DNA from: Granulicella tundricola MP5ACTX9
GTDB lineage: Bacteria > Acidobacteriota > Terriglobia > Terriglobales > Acidobacteriaceae
Direction of reading: 5' to 3'
Length of the DNA stretch: 64,000 nucleotides
Assembly (NCBI RefSeq): GCF_000178975.2
Contig: NC_015057.1
Coordinates: forward strand, 372,001-436,000
The position numbers were made by a program, and so were the translations under genes. Below the pieces are notes generated by a model. That model worked only from the letters and a program-made list of their open reading frames with translations, made no database searches and had not been told where the DNA came from. Positions 55,889-64,000 of the stretch are shown one piece after another; positions within the stretch are counted from its first letter, which is position 1; every line of letters begins with the position of its first letter.

Positions 55889-56387
55889 TCAATGCAACAC
55901 TGCCTTAAAGTTACTAGCTGGTGTTTCAAAGTCCAACCTCTTGCGCGGGCGTTGATCGAGGTGCAGAGCTACCTTGTTGAGATCTGCCTGGGAGTAATCA
56001 AATAAGTTGTTTTTACTTTTGAAGTACTGTCGCAACAAACCGTTGGTATTTTTGTTCGTGCCGCGCTGCCAAGGCCTCTGCGGATCGCAGAAGTAGAGCT
56101 TCACCTCGTGGCTGCGGTGAAGCTCTTATGTTTGGCCATCCAAACCCTCGATCCGACGTCACCGAGCGCTTTAAAGAGGCAGGAAGCTTACGAACCTACC
56201 GGGTCAGAGCAGCGACGACCGTTGCCATGTCTTTGTCGGCTACTTTATCCACCATAGTAAATTGCGAGTGTCGTCCGACCAGGGTCGCGGTATGACTGTT
56301 CTTGCTTCCGCTGAGCAGGTCACTTTCCCAATGTCCGGGAATTGCGCAACCCTCAATCTCTGCAGGTCTTCGAGACCCGCTCAAGAT
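55889..56387 (-). mobile_element. IS30 family transposase remnant, frameshifted and interrupted
   Basis: Pieces of an IS30 transposase DDE domain on the minus strand: RPAEIEGCAIPGHWESDLLS and ATLVGRHSQFTMVDKVADKD (56196-56384), an in-frame stop at about 56194, then RKLPASLKRSVTSDRG, and after a frame change YFCDPQRPWQRGTNKNTNGL with QADLNKVALHLDQRPRKRLD to a stop at 55889. It differs in sequence from the remnant at 49029-49154, so they are likely two separate elements. Confidence 0.85.
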
Positions 56388-56455
56388 GTGTATCGATCTA
56401 AAACGACTGGCGCAGTGAACTTCCGAGAGCCTTCTCTTGCAAAGAACCGAGTGCG

Positions 56456-59400
56456 CTAGAACAGAAAGTGGAGGGCCATTTGGATCTGGCGCGGAGCCCC
56501 GATAGTGTGCTTGGTAATGCCGAGGCCGCCGGGGGTTTTGGTGTAGAGGCTGTAGGGGTCTGTGCTGTACTCGGGTGCGTTGTTGTAGCCCTCGTTCTGC
56601 GAGACGTTGTCGGTGGGGATGTCGAAGCTGCTGGTGTTGGTGAGGTTGAAGACGTCAAAGGTGTAGCGGAGAGTGTAGCGGTCATGGATCGGAAGAACCT
56701 TGACGAGCGAGGCGTCGGTGCGTTTCTGATAGGTCTGGCGGAAGATGTTGCGCTGGCCTGAGGTGAAGCCGGTCTCAAAGGCATCGCCGATGGGGACGCC
56801 CTGGCTGCCCTGCGCGATGAGCGGGATGGTGAAGCAAGAGGGCTTCAAGGCTGCGCCGGTGCCGGTGTTCTCGTTGTAGAAGGCACCGTTGTTTCCGGTG
56901 AGGGCTGTCTTGGCGGTGCAGCCGGGGGCGAGCGGGACGATGGGATTGGTGATTCCGTCGAAGGTGCTGTAGTAAAGGCTGCCTACCGCGCCGGAGTAGT
57001 CGATGATGCTGTACGGCTGGCCGCTCTGGATGATGGCGATGCCGTTGATGGACCAGCTATTGGCGAGCTTGCCGAGGAGTGTTCCGTCGCCGTAGAACTT
57101 GGGCAGGGTGTAGCTGTAGGTAAAGTTGAGGACGTGCTTGCGATCGAAGTCAGCCGAGCCGTAGCCGCTGCGAAGGTTGTTGGGATCGTTGCCGTTGTAG
57201 AAGAGGCCGAGGGCGCTCTGCTCGTCGGTGGTGTGGGAGTAGGTGTAAGAGACGCCGGCCTGGATGCCGTGGCTGAGGCGCTTTTCCAGGTGCGCCTGGA
57301 GGGCATGATAGGCGGAGATGCCGGCGGCTGTGTAGGTTTCGGACTCGGATGAGAGGCCGGTGTATGGGACGCGCAGGTCTACGTTGCCGCCTTCATAGTT
57401 CTGCTGCATCTGGCCGTACTGGCAGTTGACCTCAGTGGGGTCGTTGACGCAGATGGGTGGGAAGGTGTTGGGGTCAAGCACGGTGTAGCCGTAGCTGAAA
57501 GATTGCTTATTGACGCCGGCGGCGTGGGTGGGACTGGCGAGCGTGGCGATCTTGGCCTGATTGAAGGGCAAGGGGATGACCTGGTGGCGGCCGAGGTTAC
57601 CGACGTAGCCGATCTCCACGAGGAGGTCGTTGCGGGGCTGCCATTGCAGGTTGAGGGTGAAGTTGATGCTGTACGGGAGTTTATTGGCGGGGTTATAAGC
57701 ACCGAGGGTGAAGGGCTGTGCGCCGGCGATGATGGCGGCGGCGTTGGGGAGCGACTTGGTGATATCGGCTGCGCTGGGGTTAGAGGGTCCGGGGCCGCGG
57801 GTTGAACCCCAGGGGGTGGCGAGCGAGTAGGCGCTGGTGTCCGGGCCGTAGGGCGTTCCGGCGCCGCAGATAGGGATGTAGAAGTCATAGAGGAAGCTGG
57901 TGTTGCCGTAGGGGGAGGAGCTATAGGCGCAGTGTTGCTCGGTGACGAAGGGCGGGGTCTGGCTGATGCCGAAGGGGCCGCCGGAGATCTCGCCTGCGGC
58001 GTAGCCGGGTGAGAGATAGGTGTAGAGTTCGCCGCGATCGTAGTACATGCCGGTGCCGCCGCGAAGGACGACTTTGTGGTCCGCGAAGCTGGGCTGCCAG
58101 GCGAAGCCGAGGCGGGGGGCGATGCCCCACTGGCGGCCGGTGAGGGTGGTGTTGCTGATGCCGTGGGTGCCGTTGGCATTGTTGCCGGCGATGATGATGC
58201 CGGAGTTGGAGATAGTGTCAGCGGAATCAGAGTAGCTGTAGGCGGTGGGGTCGAAGTTGAAGATGCGGCCGTTCTTTTCGGTGAGGCCACCGTTCCAGTC
58301 GTAACGAAGGCCCGCGGTGAGGGTGAGGTTGGGTAGGACCTGAAACTTGTCCGAGACGTAGAGGCCGGTCTGGTTGGCGCGGTAGTAGCGGTTGGCGTCG
58401 CCCTGGAGATACGTGGTGGCGACGAAGCCATTGGTGCTGTAAGGGGTTATCCAGTTCTTGGCGAAGGTGGCGAGATCTGGTGTGGCTACGGCACCTTTAC
58501 CGGTGCGCTCGTCCCGGACATTGAGCTGGGTGTATGAGAAGCTGCCGCCAAAGGTGATGGCGTGGCGGCCTTTGGTCAGGATGGCGCTGGCTGAGGGCTG
58601 GATGCGGTTCTGGAAGACGCCGGTGTAGGAGCTCTGCGAGGAGGCGGCGGGGCCGATGTTGAGTGTCTGAGCGCCGAGCCCGTCAGGGGTTGCAGAGCCA
58701 AGGGTATCGACGATGGTGAGTCCGGGGAAGGTCGAACCGAAGGCGGGGTTCATGGCCGCGGCGGGAGTGCCGGCCTGCCCGGGCGCGAAGGGCTGGTCGT
58801 TGGTGCTGTAGGCTTTCTCACGCAGGAAGCCGAGGGTCTCCGTGACACTGAGGTTGGAGGTCAGGGTCTGGACGTTGTTGATGGAGAAGACCTGGGAACC
58901 GATGTCCATGTGCTCGGTAAAGCCGCGGACGTTGGAGATTGCGAAGGGCGCGCTGTTGGGATCGTGCTGATAGAAGTACTTAAGCGCGAGGAGGTCCTTG
59001 GGGCTGGCGTTCCAATCGACTGAAGCAGCGAGCATGTCCGCGATGAAGGTGGAGGTACCGGTCTGGAAGGAGTTATAGGGCGAGAAGAAAGACGGGTGGT
59101 GTCCGTTGTCGTTGGGGATGAGCCAGCTTCCATCTGGGTTCTTGGCCTGGAAGACGCCGAGACCGACGGGATTGCTGGACCAGTCGCCGGCGGTGACGCT
59201 GATGCCGTTTTCTGCGATGGGACCGGCGAAGGAGTTGTTGGTGAGGGCGGCGAGGCCGGCGGGAGTGCGGTTGGTGTCGCTGAGCCCGATGGGGACGGCA
59301 GCTTCGGTGTCGCCGGTCTCCTGATCGGAGACATGGAGATGCTGATAGCCGACGAAGCCGAAGAGCTTGTCCTTGATGATGGGGCCGGAGAGGGTACCGC

Positions 59401-60391
59401 CTGCAATGTAGCGATGGAGCTCTGGGTTTTTATCGGACTCCGGGACGCCGGTGTCCTTTTTGAAGAAGAACGGCGCCGCGTTCATGAAGTTGGTGCCTCG
59501 ATGGCCGAAGAGCGAGCCATGGAGGCCGTTGCCTCCTGAGCGGGTGCTGAGATCGATGTGGGCACCGGCGGCCGAGCCTTGCTGGGCGTCGTACATGGAG
59601 GCGTTGACGCGGACCTCTTCAATGAACTCCGGGGGCGGAGTGGGGATGGAGTTGCCGATGGCGAGATAGACGGAGGACGCGCTCTGGATCACGCCGCCTG
59701 CACCGCCGATGCCCTCCCCGGTATTGTTGACGACACGGGACGAGCCGACCTGGGAGGTGCTCTTGCCGTTAAAGAGATTGCTGCCGTCGACGCCGTTGAG
59801 CTGGAAGGAGTTGCTGGTATCGCGCTGTCCGTTTGCCCAGATGGGCGCGTTGCCGAGGCCGGAGTTGGAACCGGTGCCGCCGGGCAGTTCAGCGTTGACG
59901 CCGGGGGAGAGGATGGCGAGACCGGTGAAGCTGCCGGTGGAGAGCGGAACGGCTTCAAGTTGGGCGTGCTCCAGGATGTAGCCGTTGGTGGTATCCGCGG
60001 TGTTGAGCAGCGGGGTGGCTTCCACAGTGACCGAGTTGGAGACACTTCCCAGGGCGAGTTGCGCGGGAAGAGTAACCGTGCGATCGGCCTGCACGCGAAT
60101 TCCCGGGAAACGTCCGGTATTGAAGCCATCTCGTTGAAAGCTTAGGGTATAGGAACCGATGGGCAGGTTGACGAAGGAATAAGCGCCGGTTGAATTGGAA
60201 ATAACGGTGCGGGTGAGCTGGGTAGCTTCGTCGACGGCGGTGACGGTGACTCCGGGGATGAGGCTTCCGCTGGAATCGGCTACAGAGCCGTTGATGGCTC
60301 CGAGCGTCTGCTGGGCAGCGACGGGCAGCGAAAGAGTCAGCGCGACGGCCAATGAAACGACGGTGATGGGGCGCCGGTCGAAGCTCACCAT
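56456..60391 (-). CDS. TonB-dependent receptor, Oar-like, large
   Basis: 1311-aa outer-membrane receptor. It has a signal peptide (RRPITVVSLAVALTLSLPVAA), an Ig-like carboxypeptidase-regulatory domain (~30-110, GAINGSVADSSGSLIPGVTV), a plug with VPLSTGSFTGLAILSPGV, and a long barrel ending QIQMALHFLF. The ATG at 60391 with GGAG eight bases upstream is preferred to the in-frame start at 60478, which adds a non-signal stretch. Standing alone on the minus strand, with an IS30 scar downstream and a broken FecR-type gene upstream; no partner enzyme is visible. Confidence 0.92.
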   Translation of the reverse strand: MVSFDRRPITVVSLAVALTLSLPVAAQQTLGAINGSVADSSGSLIPGVTVTAVDEATQLTRTVISNSTGAYSFVNLPIGSYTLSFQRDGFNTGRFPGIRVQADRTVTLPAQLALGSVSNSVTVEATPLLNTADTTNGYILEHAQLEAVPLSTGSFTGLAILSPGVNAELPGGTGSNSGLGNAPIWANGQRDTSNSFQLNGVDGSNLFNGKSTSQVGSSRVVNNTGEGIGGAGGVIQSASSVYLAIGNSIPTPPPEFIEEVRVNASMYDAQQGSAAGAHIDLSTRSGGNGLHGSLFGHRGTNFMNAAPFFFKKDTGVPESDKNPELHRYIAGGTLSGPIIKDKLFGFVGYQHLHVSDQETGDTEAAVPIGLSDTNRTPAGLAALTNNSFAGPIAENGISVTAGDWSSNPVGLGVFQAKNPDGSWLIPNDNGHHPSFFSPYNSFQTGTSTFIADMLAASVDWNASPKDLLALKYFYQHDPNSAPFAISNVRGFTEHMDIGSQVFSINNVQTLTSNLSVTETLGFLREKAYSTNDQPFAPGQAGTPAAAMNPAFGSTFPGLTIVDTLGSATPDGLGAQTLNIGPAASSQSSYTGVFQNRIQPSASAILTKGRHAITFGGSFSYTQLNVRDERTGKGAVATPDLATFAKNWITPYSTNGFVATTYLQGDANRYYRANQTGLYVSDKFQVLPNLTLTAGLRYDWNGGLTEKNGRIFNFDPTAYSYSDSADTISNSGIIIAGNNANGTHGISNTTLTGRQWGIAPRLGFAWQPSFADHKVVLRGGTGMYYDRGELYTYLSPGYAAGEISGGPFGISQTPPFVTEQHCAYSSSPYGNTSFLYDFYIPICGAGTPYGPDTSAYSLATPWGSTRGPGPSNPSAADITKSLPNAAAIIAGAQPFTLGAYNPANKLPYSINFTLNLQWQPRNDLLVEIGYVGNLGRHQVIPLPFNQAKIATLASPTHAAGVNKQSFSYGYTVLDPNTFPPICVNDPTEVNCQYGQMQQNYEGGNVDLRVPYTGLSSESETYTAAGISAYHALQAHLEKRLSHGIQAGVSYTYSHTTDEQSALGLFYNGNDPNNLRSGYGSADFDRKHVLNFTYSYTLPKFYGDGTLLGKLANSWSINGIAIIQSGQPYSIIDYSGAVGSLYYSTFDGITNPIVPLAPGCTAKTALTGNNGAFYNENTGTGAALKPSCFTIPLIAQGSQGVPIGDAFETGFTSGQRNIFRQTYQKRTDASLVKVLPIHDRYTLRYTFDVFNLTNTSSFDIPTDNVSQNEGYNNAPEYSTDPYSLYTKTPGGLGITKHTIGAPRQIQMALHFLF

Positions 60392-60800
60392 GGGATTCTC
60401 CAAAAGACCAGGTCCAGGCCATATAGGCCGGGTTTGAGGCGAGGCAGGGCATATCCGTTTCAGGCCGGATAAGGCCAAAAAGCGGAGGTGTTCCGAACGT
60501 TCACGGAAGAGCCAGGGATTAAATTATGTGATGACCAGAAGCTATCAAGGACCCAGGATTAGCGCAAGAGAATCTTGGCGTATGGGAGTGACCTTATCGC
60601 TTGATTCCCAGGCGAATCCGCATGCCGATAATCCTCCTTGAACCTGCCAACACAATCGCCTACCTTCTGGGTGGAGATCAAGCGGCGGACCATCTCATTG
60701 ACGGGGTTATCCAGCAACATCGTGTCCTCGCGACTTTCCCGTTAGGTACTGTCCGCCTAATGCGGATAAAAGGAATCTATATGCGATGCTTTGATCCTCG
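60392..60800. other. Intergenic region, about 400 bp, nothing recognised
   Basis: A short plus-strand frame (60601-60804) with ILLEPANTIAYLLGGDQAAD is open but matches no family I know. The promoter of the receptor should lie here. Confidence 0.4.
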
Positions 60801-62676
60801 TTAGTGATGACCGCCACCGCCATGCGAGACCCCACCTCCGCCCCCATCGCCAGAGAAGCCTCCGCCGCCTGAATGTGAGGTGCCTGAGGATCCCCCTCCA
60901 CCGGAATAAGAAGCTCCCGATGCGCTACCGCCTGACCATCCGCTGCTGGATCTGCCTGCGTCGCCTCGGAAGCCGCCGCCAGTTGATGTATTCCCGTAAA
61001 AGCCACCGCCGGACGTGCGGCCTGTAAATCCGCGCGAGTTGCCTGCAAAGGGTGCGTTTACCATCGTCGCTTTTCCTCCCTGCACCACCTCGTGATTGAG
61101 TGAGAAGCCCTGCGAACGGTGGTCAAAGGTAAGGCGCATCGGTGTGCGTTCCGGAGAATGACCCAACGCCGACCCCGAACGTGGAGTAGAAGATGCCATC
61201 ATCATGCACGCCTCAGCGTGAGGGGCTTCGACACGTGGCAGTGCGGTGAAATGCGGGCGTTCGAAATCCTTGGGCGGACTGCCGGGAACGCTTAAGACTT
61301 TTGTGAGTTGTATCCGACGCGCGTTACAGAGCCATTCTTCCAACCCTTCGTCTCGTACAAACCGTGTTTCAAATTGATTGGCGGCTTGCCCGCAATATCC
61401 TTCGGATGCAGCGGCACATAGCCGGTCTTTCCGCCGTTCTTCACCCATCGCACCGGGCAGCGATGATGCCGCTTTTCGCCCGCAACCCGCACATAGTGAT
61501 TTTCGTGATTGATCCACCAGCCCGAGTGGCAGACCGCCCAGTTGTAAGGCCAGCCGATAATCTCACTGCCCACTAAGCGGACATGCTGCGTGAGCGGGTC
61601 TGAGTCATAACCAGTAACGCGTGGTGTACGGGCTGCATGGGAAGAAGTCATCCTCGTCCTCGAAGGGAAGCGGATCGTCGTAACCGCTAAATGCTGCCTG
61701 CGACTCTATTTGCGCGAATGCAGACAGCTCATGTGAAGAGCAGGCTTCGAAGGAAGTCGTTTGAAAATGCGATCCCTCCGAACGCGAGGACTGCGCGGAC
61801 ACTACAGGCTGCGTCGGGGCCACCGGCTTCGTTTGCGGATTCCATCCCATTGCCGGTTCCCAACAGGTGCCATAAGAAGCGCACGGAAAGAACGTGCCGC
61901 CACCTTCCATTTCCGCAAGTCCCGGCACTGGTTGCGTCAGGCCAGCCTCATGCATCTCCTTATCGATCAACGCGGTGCGTTCGGCATAACGCTGTGCAAC
62001 CCAGGTATCCCACGCCTGGGAGGCAGCCGCGTCAATTGGCGGCTGGAAATCAGCCATGCGGCCACTATGCAGCACGAAGACCTGGCCAGCCGCGAGATGT
62101 TTGCTCCCCCCTGTCGAGCTTCCGAGGGTGATCGCATCCACCGGCGTCACCACAATGCCGTCCACGTAGCTATCCAATCGCATTGTTCACTTCTTCGGAT
62201 ACGTCAGACGTATCAGATCGTTTGGCGTGGAGACCTGAAAATCTCTGCTGGGAAAGAGAGTCTTCACATGCAGAGTCAAGCTCCCACTCAGCAGCTTCAA
62301 CACGCTATGCGGAGCGCTGTCAGTAGGCGTCAGCGTATCGAACATCAATACTGCGTTAGGCGCTAGGTACGCAGTCGAGTTGACTTCGAACTCGATCTCC
62401 GCACGGCCATCGCCGGTGACCAGGTTGAAGCCGCTCTCTACCGCACATCGATTGCGGCCTTTTCCCATGTTGAGCCTGTGGCCTTCTCAGCTGCCTCACA
62501 CGAGCGAGGCGCACATCACCGGAGACAAAGCTCAACCGCACGATCTCTGGATAGCTAGCCGGTGCAGACGGCTTTCTAGCACCTGCCGAAGCGTATGCGC
62601 CTGCTGTCGTAATTATGAGGAGCAAGATGAGGTGAAGTGCCGCGACCGACGACCGGCGTAACTCCATGACGCGCAT
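60801..62676 (-). pseudogene. FecR-domain protein with Gly-rich tail, multiply frameshifted
   Basis: Translation from 62676 gives a signal peptide (VAALHLILLLIITTAGAYAS) and the FecR-type start PEIVRLSFVSGDVRLAR. A frameshift near 62450 leads into the FecR core (GDGRAEIEFEVNSTAYLAPN to NDLIRLTYPKK). An in-frame TGA at 62187 is followed by MRLDSYVDGIVVTP and a region with FFPCASYGTCWEPAMGW. Frameshifts near 61620 and 61310 lead to GWPYNWAVCHSGWWIN and finally a Gly/Ser-rich tail ending SHGGGGHH at 60804. Intact proteins with this layout are typical of Acidobacteriota; this one has at least three frameshifts and one nonsense codon. Confidence 0.85.
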
Positions 62677-62729
62677 GGTGAGCCTAGACTGGCCTGCACA
62701 ACCGCCCGGAAACAGAGTGCGCCAGAGAC

Positions 62730-62966
62730 TTACTCTGCAGCTGCTGTGTCATGCAGTCCTGTAAATTGACGTCTCCAGCTTACACCTGATTGCGGAGGAT
62801 GCGATCCGGAGTCCAGATGCCTGCCACACGCTGCATCGTTGTACGGTGCATATGAGTCCTGACAGATCGGCATGTTGGGGAGTGGCCCCGCGATCAGGGC
62901 TCCAATCGAGCCTGTAAACGACGTATCCGGCAGGTTGGGCTCGCAAGCCGAAACTGCCAGACCCAT
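62730..62966 (-). CDS. Small lipoprotein-like ORF within and beyond repeat copy B
   Basis: 78-aa frame starting 12 bp after the HU copy B stop, with a short lipobox-like start (MGLAVSAC) followed by PNLPDTSFTGSIGALIAGPL. It is not a convincing signal peptide because the hydrophobic stretch is too short. In copy A the same frame is broken by a small deletion. Possibly a remnant or a decaying gene. Confidence 0.25.
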   Translation of the reverse strand: MGLAVSACEPNLPDTSFTGSIGALIAGPLPNMPICQDSYAPYNDAACGRHLDSGSHPPQSGVSWRRQFTGLHDTAAAE

Positions 62967-62977
62967 CGAAAGACTTG

Positions 62978-63355
62978 CTACTTTGTTGGGGCGATCAGAT
63001 CCTTGGCAGCTTTTGCTACGCGGAACTTGACCGCAGTCTTTGCTTTAATCTTGATTGTCTCTCCCGTTTGCGGGTTGCGGCCGAGACGTGCTGCACGCTG
63101 AGCTTTCACCAGCTTCCCAAGCCCAGGGATGGTGAATTCACCGTTCTTCTTCGTCTCCTGGATCGCGGTAGCCGCCAGCAGGTCAAAGAACTCTGCTGTT
63201 TGCTTCTTCGAAAGCTCCATCTTCTCCGATACGAGTAGAACCAACGCCGCCTTCGTCATTGTTTTGCTGGTCGACGTCTTCTTTGCTGCGCTGGTGCTTG
63301 TCTTCTTGGCCGCCGGGATAGCCGTCGTCTTTGCCGCTGTTTTCTTCGTTGCCAT
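62978..63355 (-). CDS. HU-like DNA-binding protein with Lys/Ala-rich N-terminal tail, copy B
   Basis: 125-aa protein identical to the one at 39070-39447, with the same ribosome-binding site and the same DNA sequence as far as I could compare. HU domain from ~37 with GEFTIPGLGKL and GRNPQTGETIKI. Identity at silent positions means recent duplication or gene conversion. Confidence 0.92.
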   Translation of the reverse strand: MATKKTAAKTTAIPAAKKTSTSAAKKTSTSKTMTKAALVLLVSEKMELSKKQTAEFFDLLAATAIQETKKNGEFTIPGLGKLVKAQRAARLGRNPQTGETIKIKAKTAVKFRVAKAAKDLIAPTK

Positions 63356-63384
63356 GGATTCCTCTTTGGTGATGCCTGAATCAG

Positions 63385-63630
63385 TTAGGCGACTTTCGCC
63401 GTTGTCTTCTTGACTGTCTTCTTTGTTGGAGCTTTCTTTGCAGTCACTTTCTTTGCTGCCGACTTCTTGGTGGGAGCAGAAACAATGTCCTTTGGAAGTG
63501 AAATAAAAGCCATGACTGATGCGCCGAGTTCGCGGGTCTCCACGTTCGTAAGCATGCTTGGCGACTTCAGGGCTTTTGCGGCGAGCTTCTTAATCTTAGG
63601 TGATGTGATTGCTGCAGGTGCTTTAGACAT
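63385..63630 (-). CDS. Lys-rich 81-aa protein, copy B
   Basis: Identical to the protein at 38795-39040, 29 bp upstream of HU copy B. The KK-A/T-rich tail (SAAKKVTAKKAPTKKTVKK) suggests DNA or RNA binding. The upstream region again holds TGGCGGAA-N17-TTCCGCCA (63661-63693). Confidence 0.7.
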   Translation of the reverse strand: MSKAPAAITSPKIKKLAAKALKSPSMLTNVETRELGASVMAFISLPKDIVSAPTKKSAAKKVTAKKAPTKKTVKKTTAKVA

Positions 63631-63791
63631 TGCTTCATTCTACGTACAAAGGTCTGCGACTGGCGGAATTTTGCGACACGGAACTTTCCGCCAGGTGCGG
63701 AACTTGCCGATACCTTTAGGGGTCTCACGGGTCGAAACAGCACGAATCCATTGCTCCATCTGCTCATGGCCTACGAGGCCAGGATGCACTT

Positions 63792-64000
63792 CCGCTAAGA
63801 GGAAGCCCGCTGATGCCGCTCGTCGGGCGGTCGCGATGAAGTCGTCTACGATCTTATCCATTCCAGAACGGTCAAGTCTGGTCGGCACAGGGTATGCATC
63901 GGAGAATGGATCTGAACTCGGGCCAACCATCTGCCATCCACCGTCAGCGGCGGATATTGCCTGCAGCGGAGTCTCCCAGGGCTTCGCCATACTCGCTTTG
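63792..64000 (-). pseudogene. Old-yellow-enzyme (NADH:flavin oxidoreductase) fragment, truncated by the repeat
   Basis: The minus-strand frame entering from the right edge reads GGWQMVGPSSDPFSDAYPVP, LDRSGMDKIVDDFIATARRA and ASAGFLLAEVH, matching the middle of YqjM-type flavin oxidoreductases (normally followed by HGYLLxxFLSP). Instead it continues as PGLVGHEQMEQW into the repeat copy B and stops at 63640. So the active-site and FMN-binding second half is missing. The first half lies outside the window. Confidence 0.75.

Larger units (their letters stand above)
62786..63785. repeat. Inverted duplication, copy B (HU gene pair)
   Basis: Inverted counterpart of 38534-39635. The inner boundary is sharp: homology ends at 62786 (TGATTGCGG) and 39635. 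The outer boundary lies close to where the old-yellow-enzyme fragment ends (~63785). The two copies bracket about 23 kb. Confidence 0.85.

Noticed and set aside
57379..58431. 350-codon Ser/Pro/Thr-rich minus frame inside the receptor at 56456-60391
   Set aside because: Shifted-frame artefact of GC-rich coding DNA; the receptor frame is continuous through this stretch.
61761..62366. Plus-strand 201-codon frame over the FecR pseudogene
   Set aside because: Antisense to recognisable, though broken, FecR-type coding sequence.
1..64000. CRISPR arrays, tRNA or rRNA genes, intact prophage or integrase
   Set aside because: Looked for spaced direct repeats, tRNA-like cloverleaf ends and phage gene runs; none seen by eye. 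A tRNA scan would be more reliable.

Overview
The window looks like a chromosomal segment of an acidobacterium, most likely class Terriglobia (Granulicella/Edaphobacter/Terriglobus-like). The reasons are four Oar-type TonB-dependent receptors with an N-terminal carboxypeptidase-regulatory domain, a winged-helix/TPR transmembrane regulator, a giant SBBP/Ig-like surface protein, a FecR-type gene remnant with a Gly-rich tail, and high third-position GC. The genus call is inference.

Left half (1-35.8 kb): a coherent catabolic island. In the middle is a complete pathway from trans-4-hydroxy-L-proline to 2-oxoglutarate: 4-hydroxyproline 2-epimerase (13980), a three-subunit D-hydroxyproline dehydrogenase (14941-17604, overlapping genes), 1-pyrroline-4-hydroxy-2-carboxylate deaminase (17636) and 2-oxoglutarate semialdehyde dehydrogenase (12233). 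Around it are exported enzymes suited to dismantling hydroxyproline-rich plant glycoproteins: two GH127/DUF1680 beta-L-arabinofuranosidase-like enzymes, a GH31 glycosidase, two unassigned Tat-exported proteins, two M1 peptidases, two DUF885 peptidases, an exported Xaa-Pro aminopeptidase, an exported cyclophilin and two TonB-dependent receptors (one cut by the window edge). A GntR/FCD regulator (24028-24762, minus) sits inside. Ten near-identical tandem sites (two GTATAC-like hexamers, start-to-start 12 bp) occur at the promoters of this island, and I found none by eye outside it. I infer one local regulon for extensin/arabinogalactan-protein-like glycopeptides.

Middle (35.8-40.5 kb): a sparse, decayed stretch. 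It has one acidobacterial conserved hypothetical gene, remnants of IS21 and IS5 transposases, a broken ABC ATPase, and a pair of small genes (81-aa Lys-rich protein, HU-like protein with a Lys/Ala-rich N-terminus).

Right half (40.5-64 kb): an apparent operon of MFS transporter, S9-type peptidase and TonB-dependent receptor (46.3 to 40.5 kb, minus), preceded by a CadC-like winged-helix/TPR regulator. Next come IS5/IS30 scars, a 1769-aa SBBP/Ig-like protein, another IS30 scar, another large TonB-dependent receptor and a multiply frameshifted FecR-domain pseudogene. At the far end is a second, inverted copy of the HU gene pair with identical genes. This ~1 kb inverted repeat brackets about 23 kb, and its outer edge adjoins a truncated old-yellow-enzyme gene. 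No rRNA, tRNA, CRISPR or intact prophage was seen.
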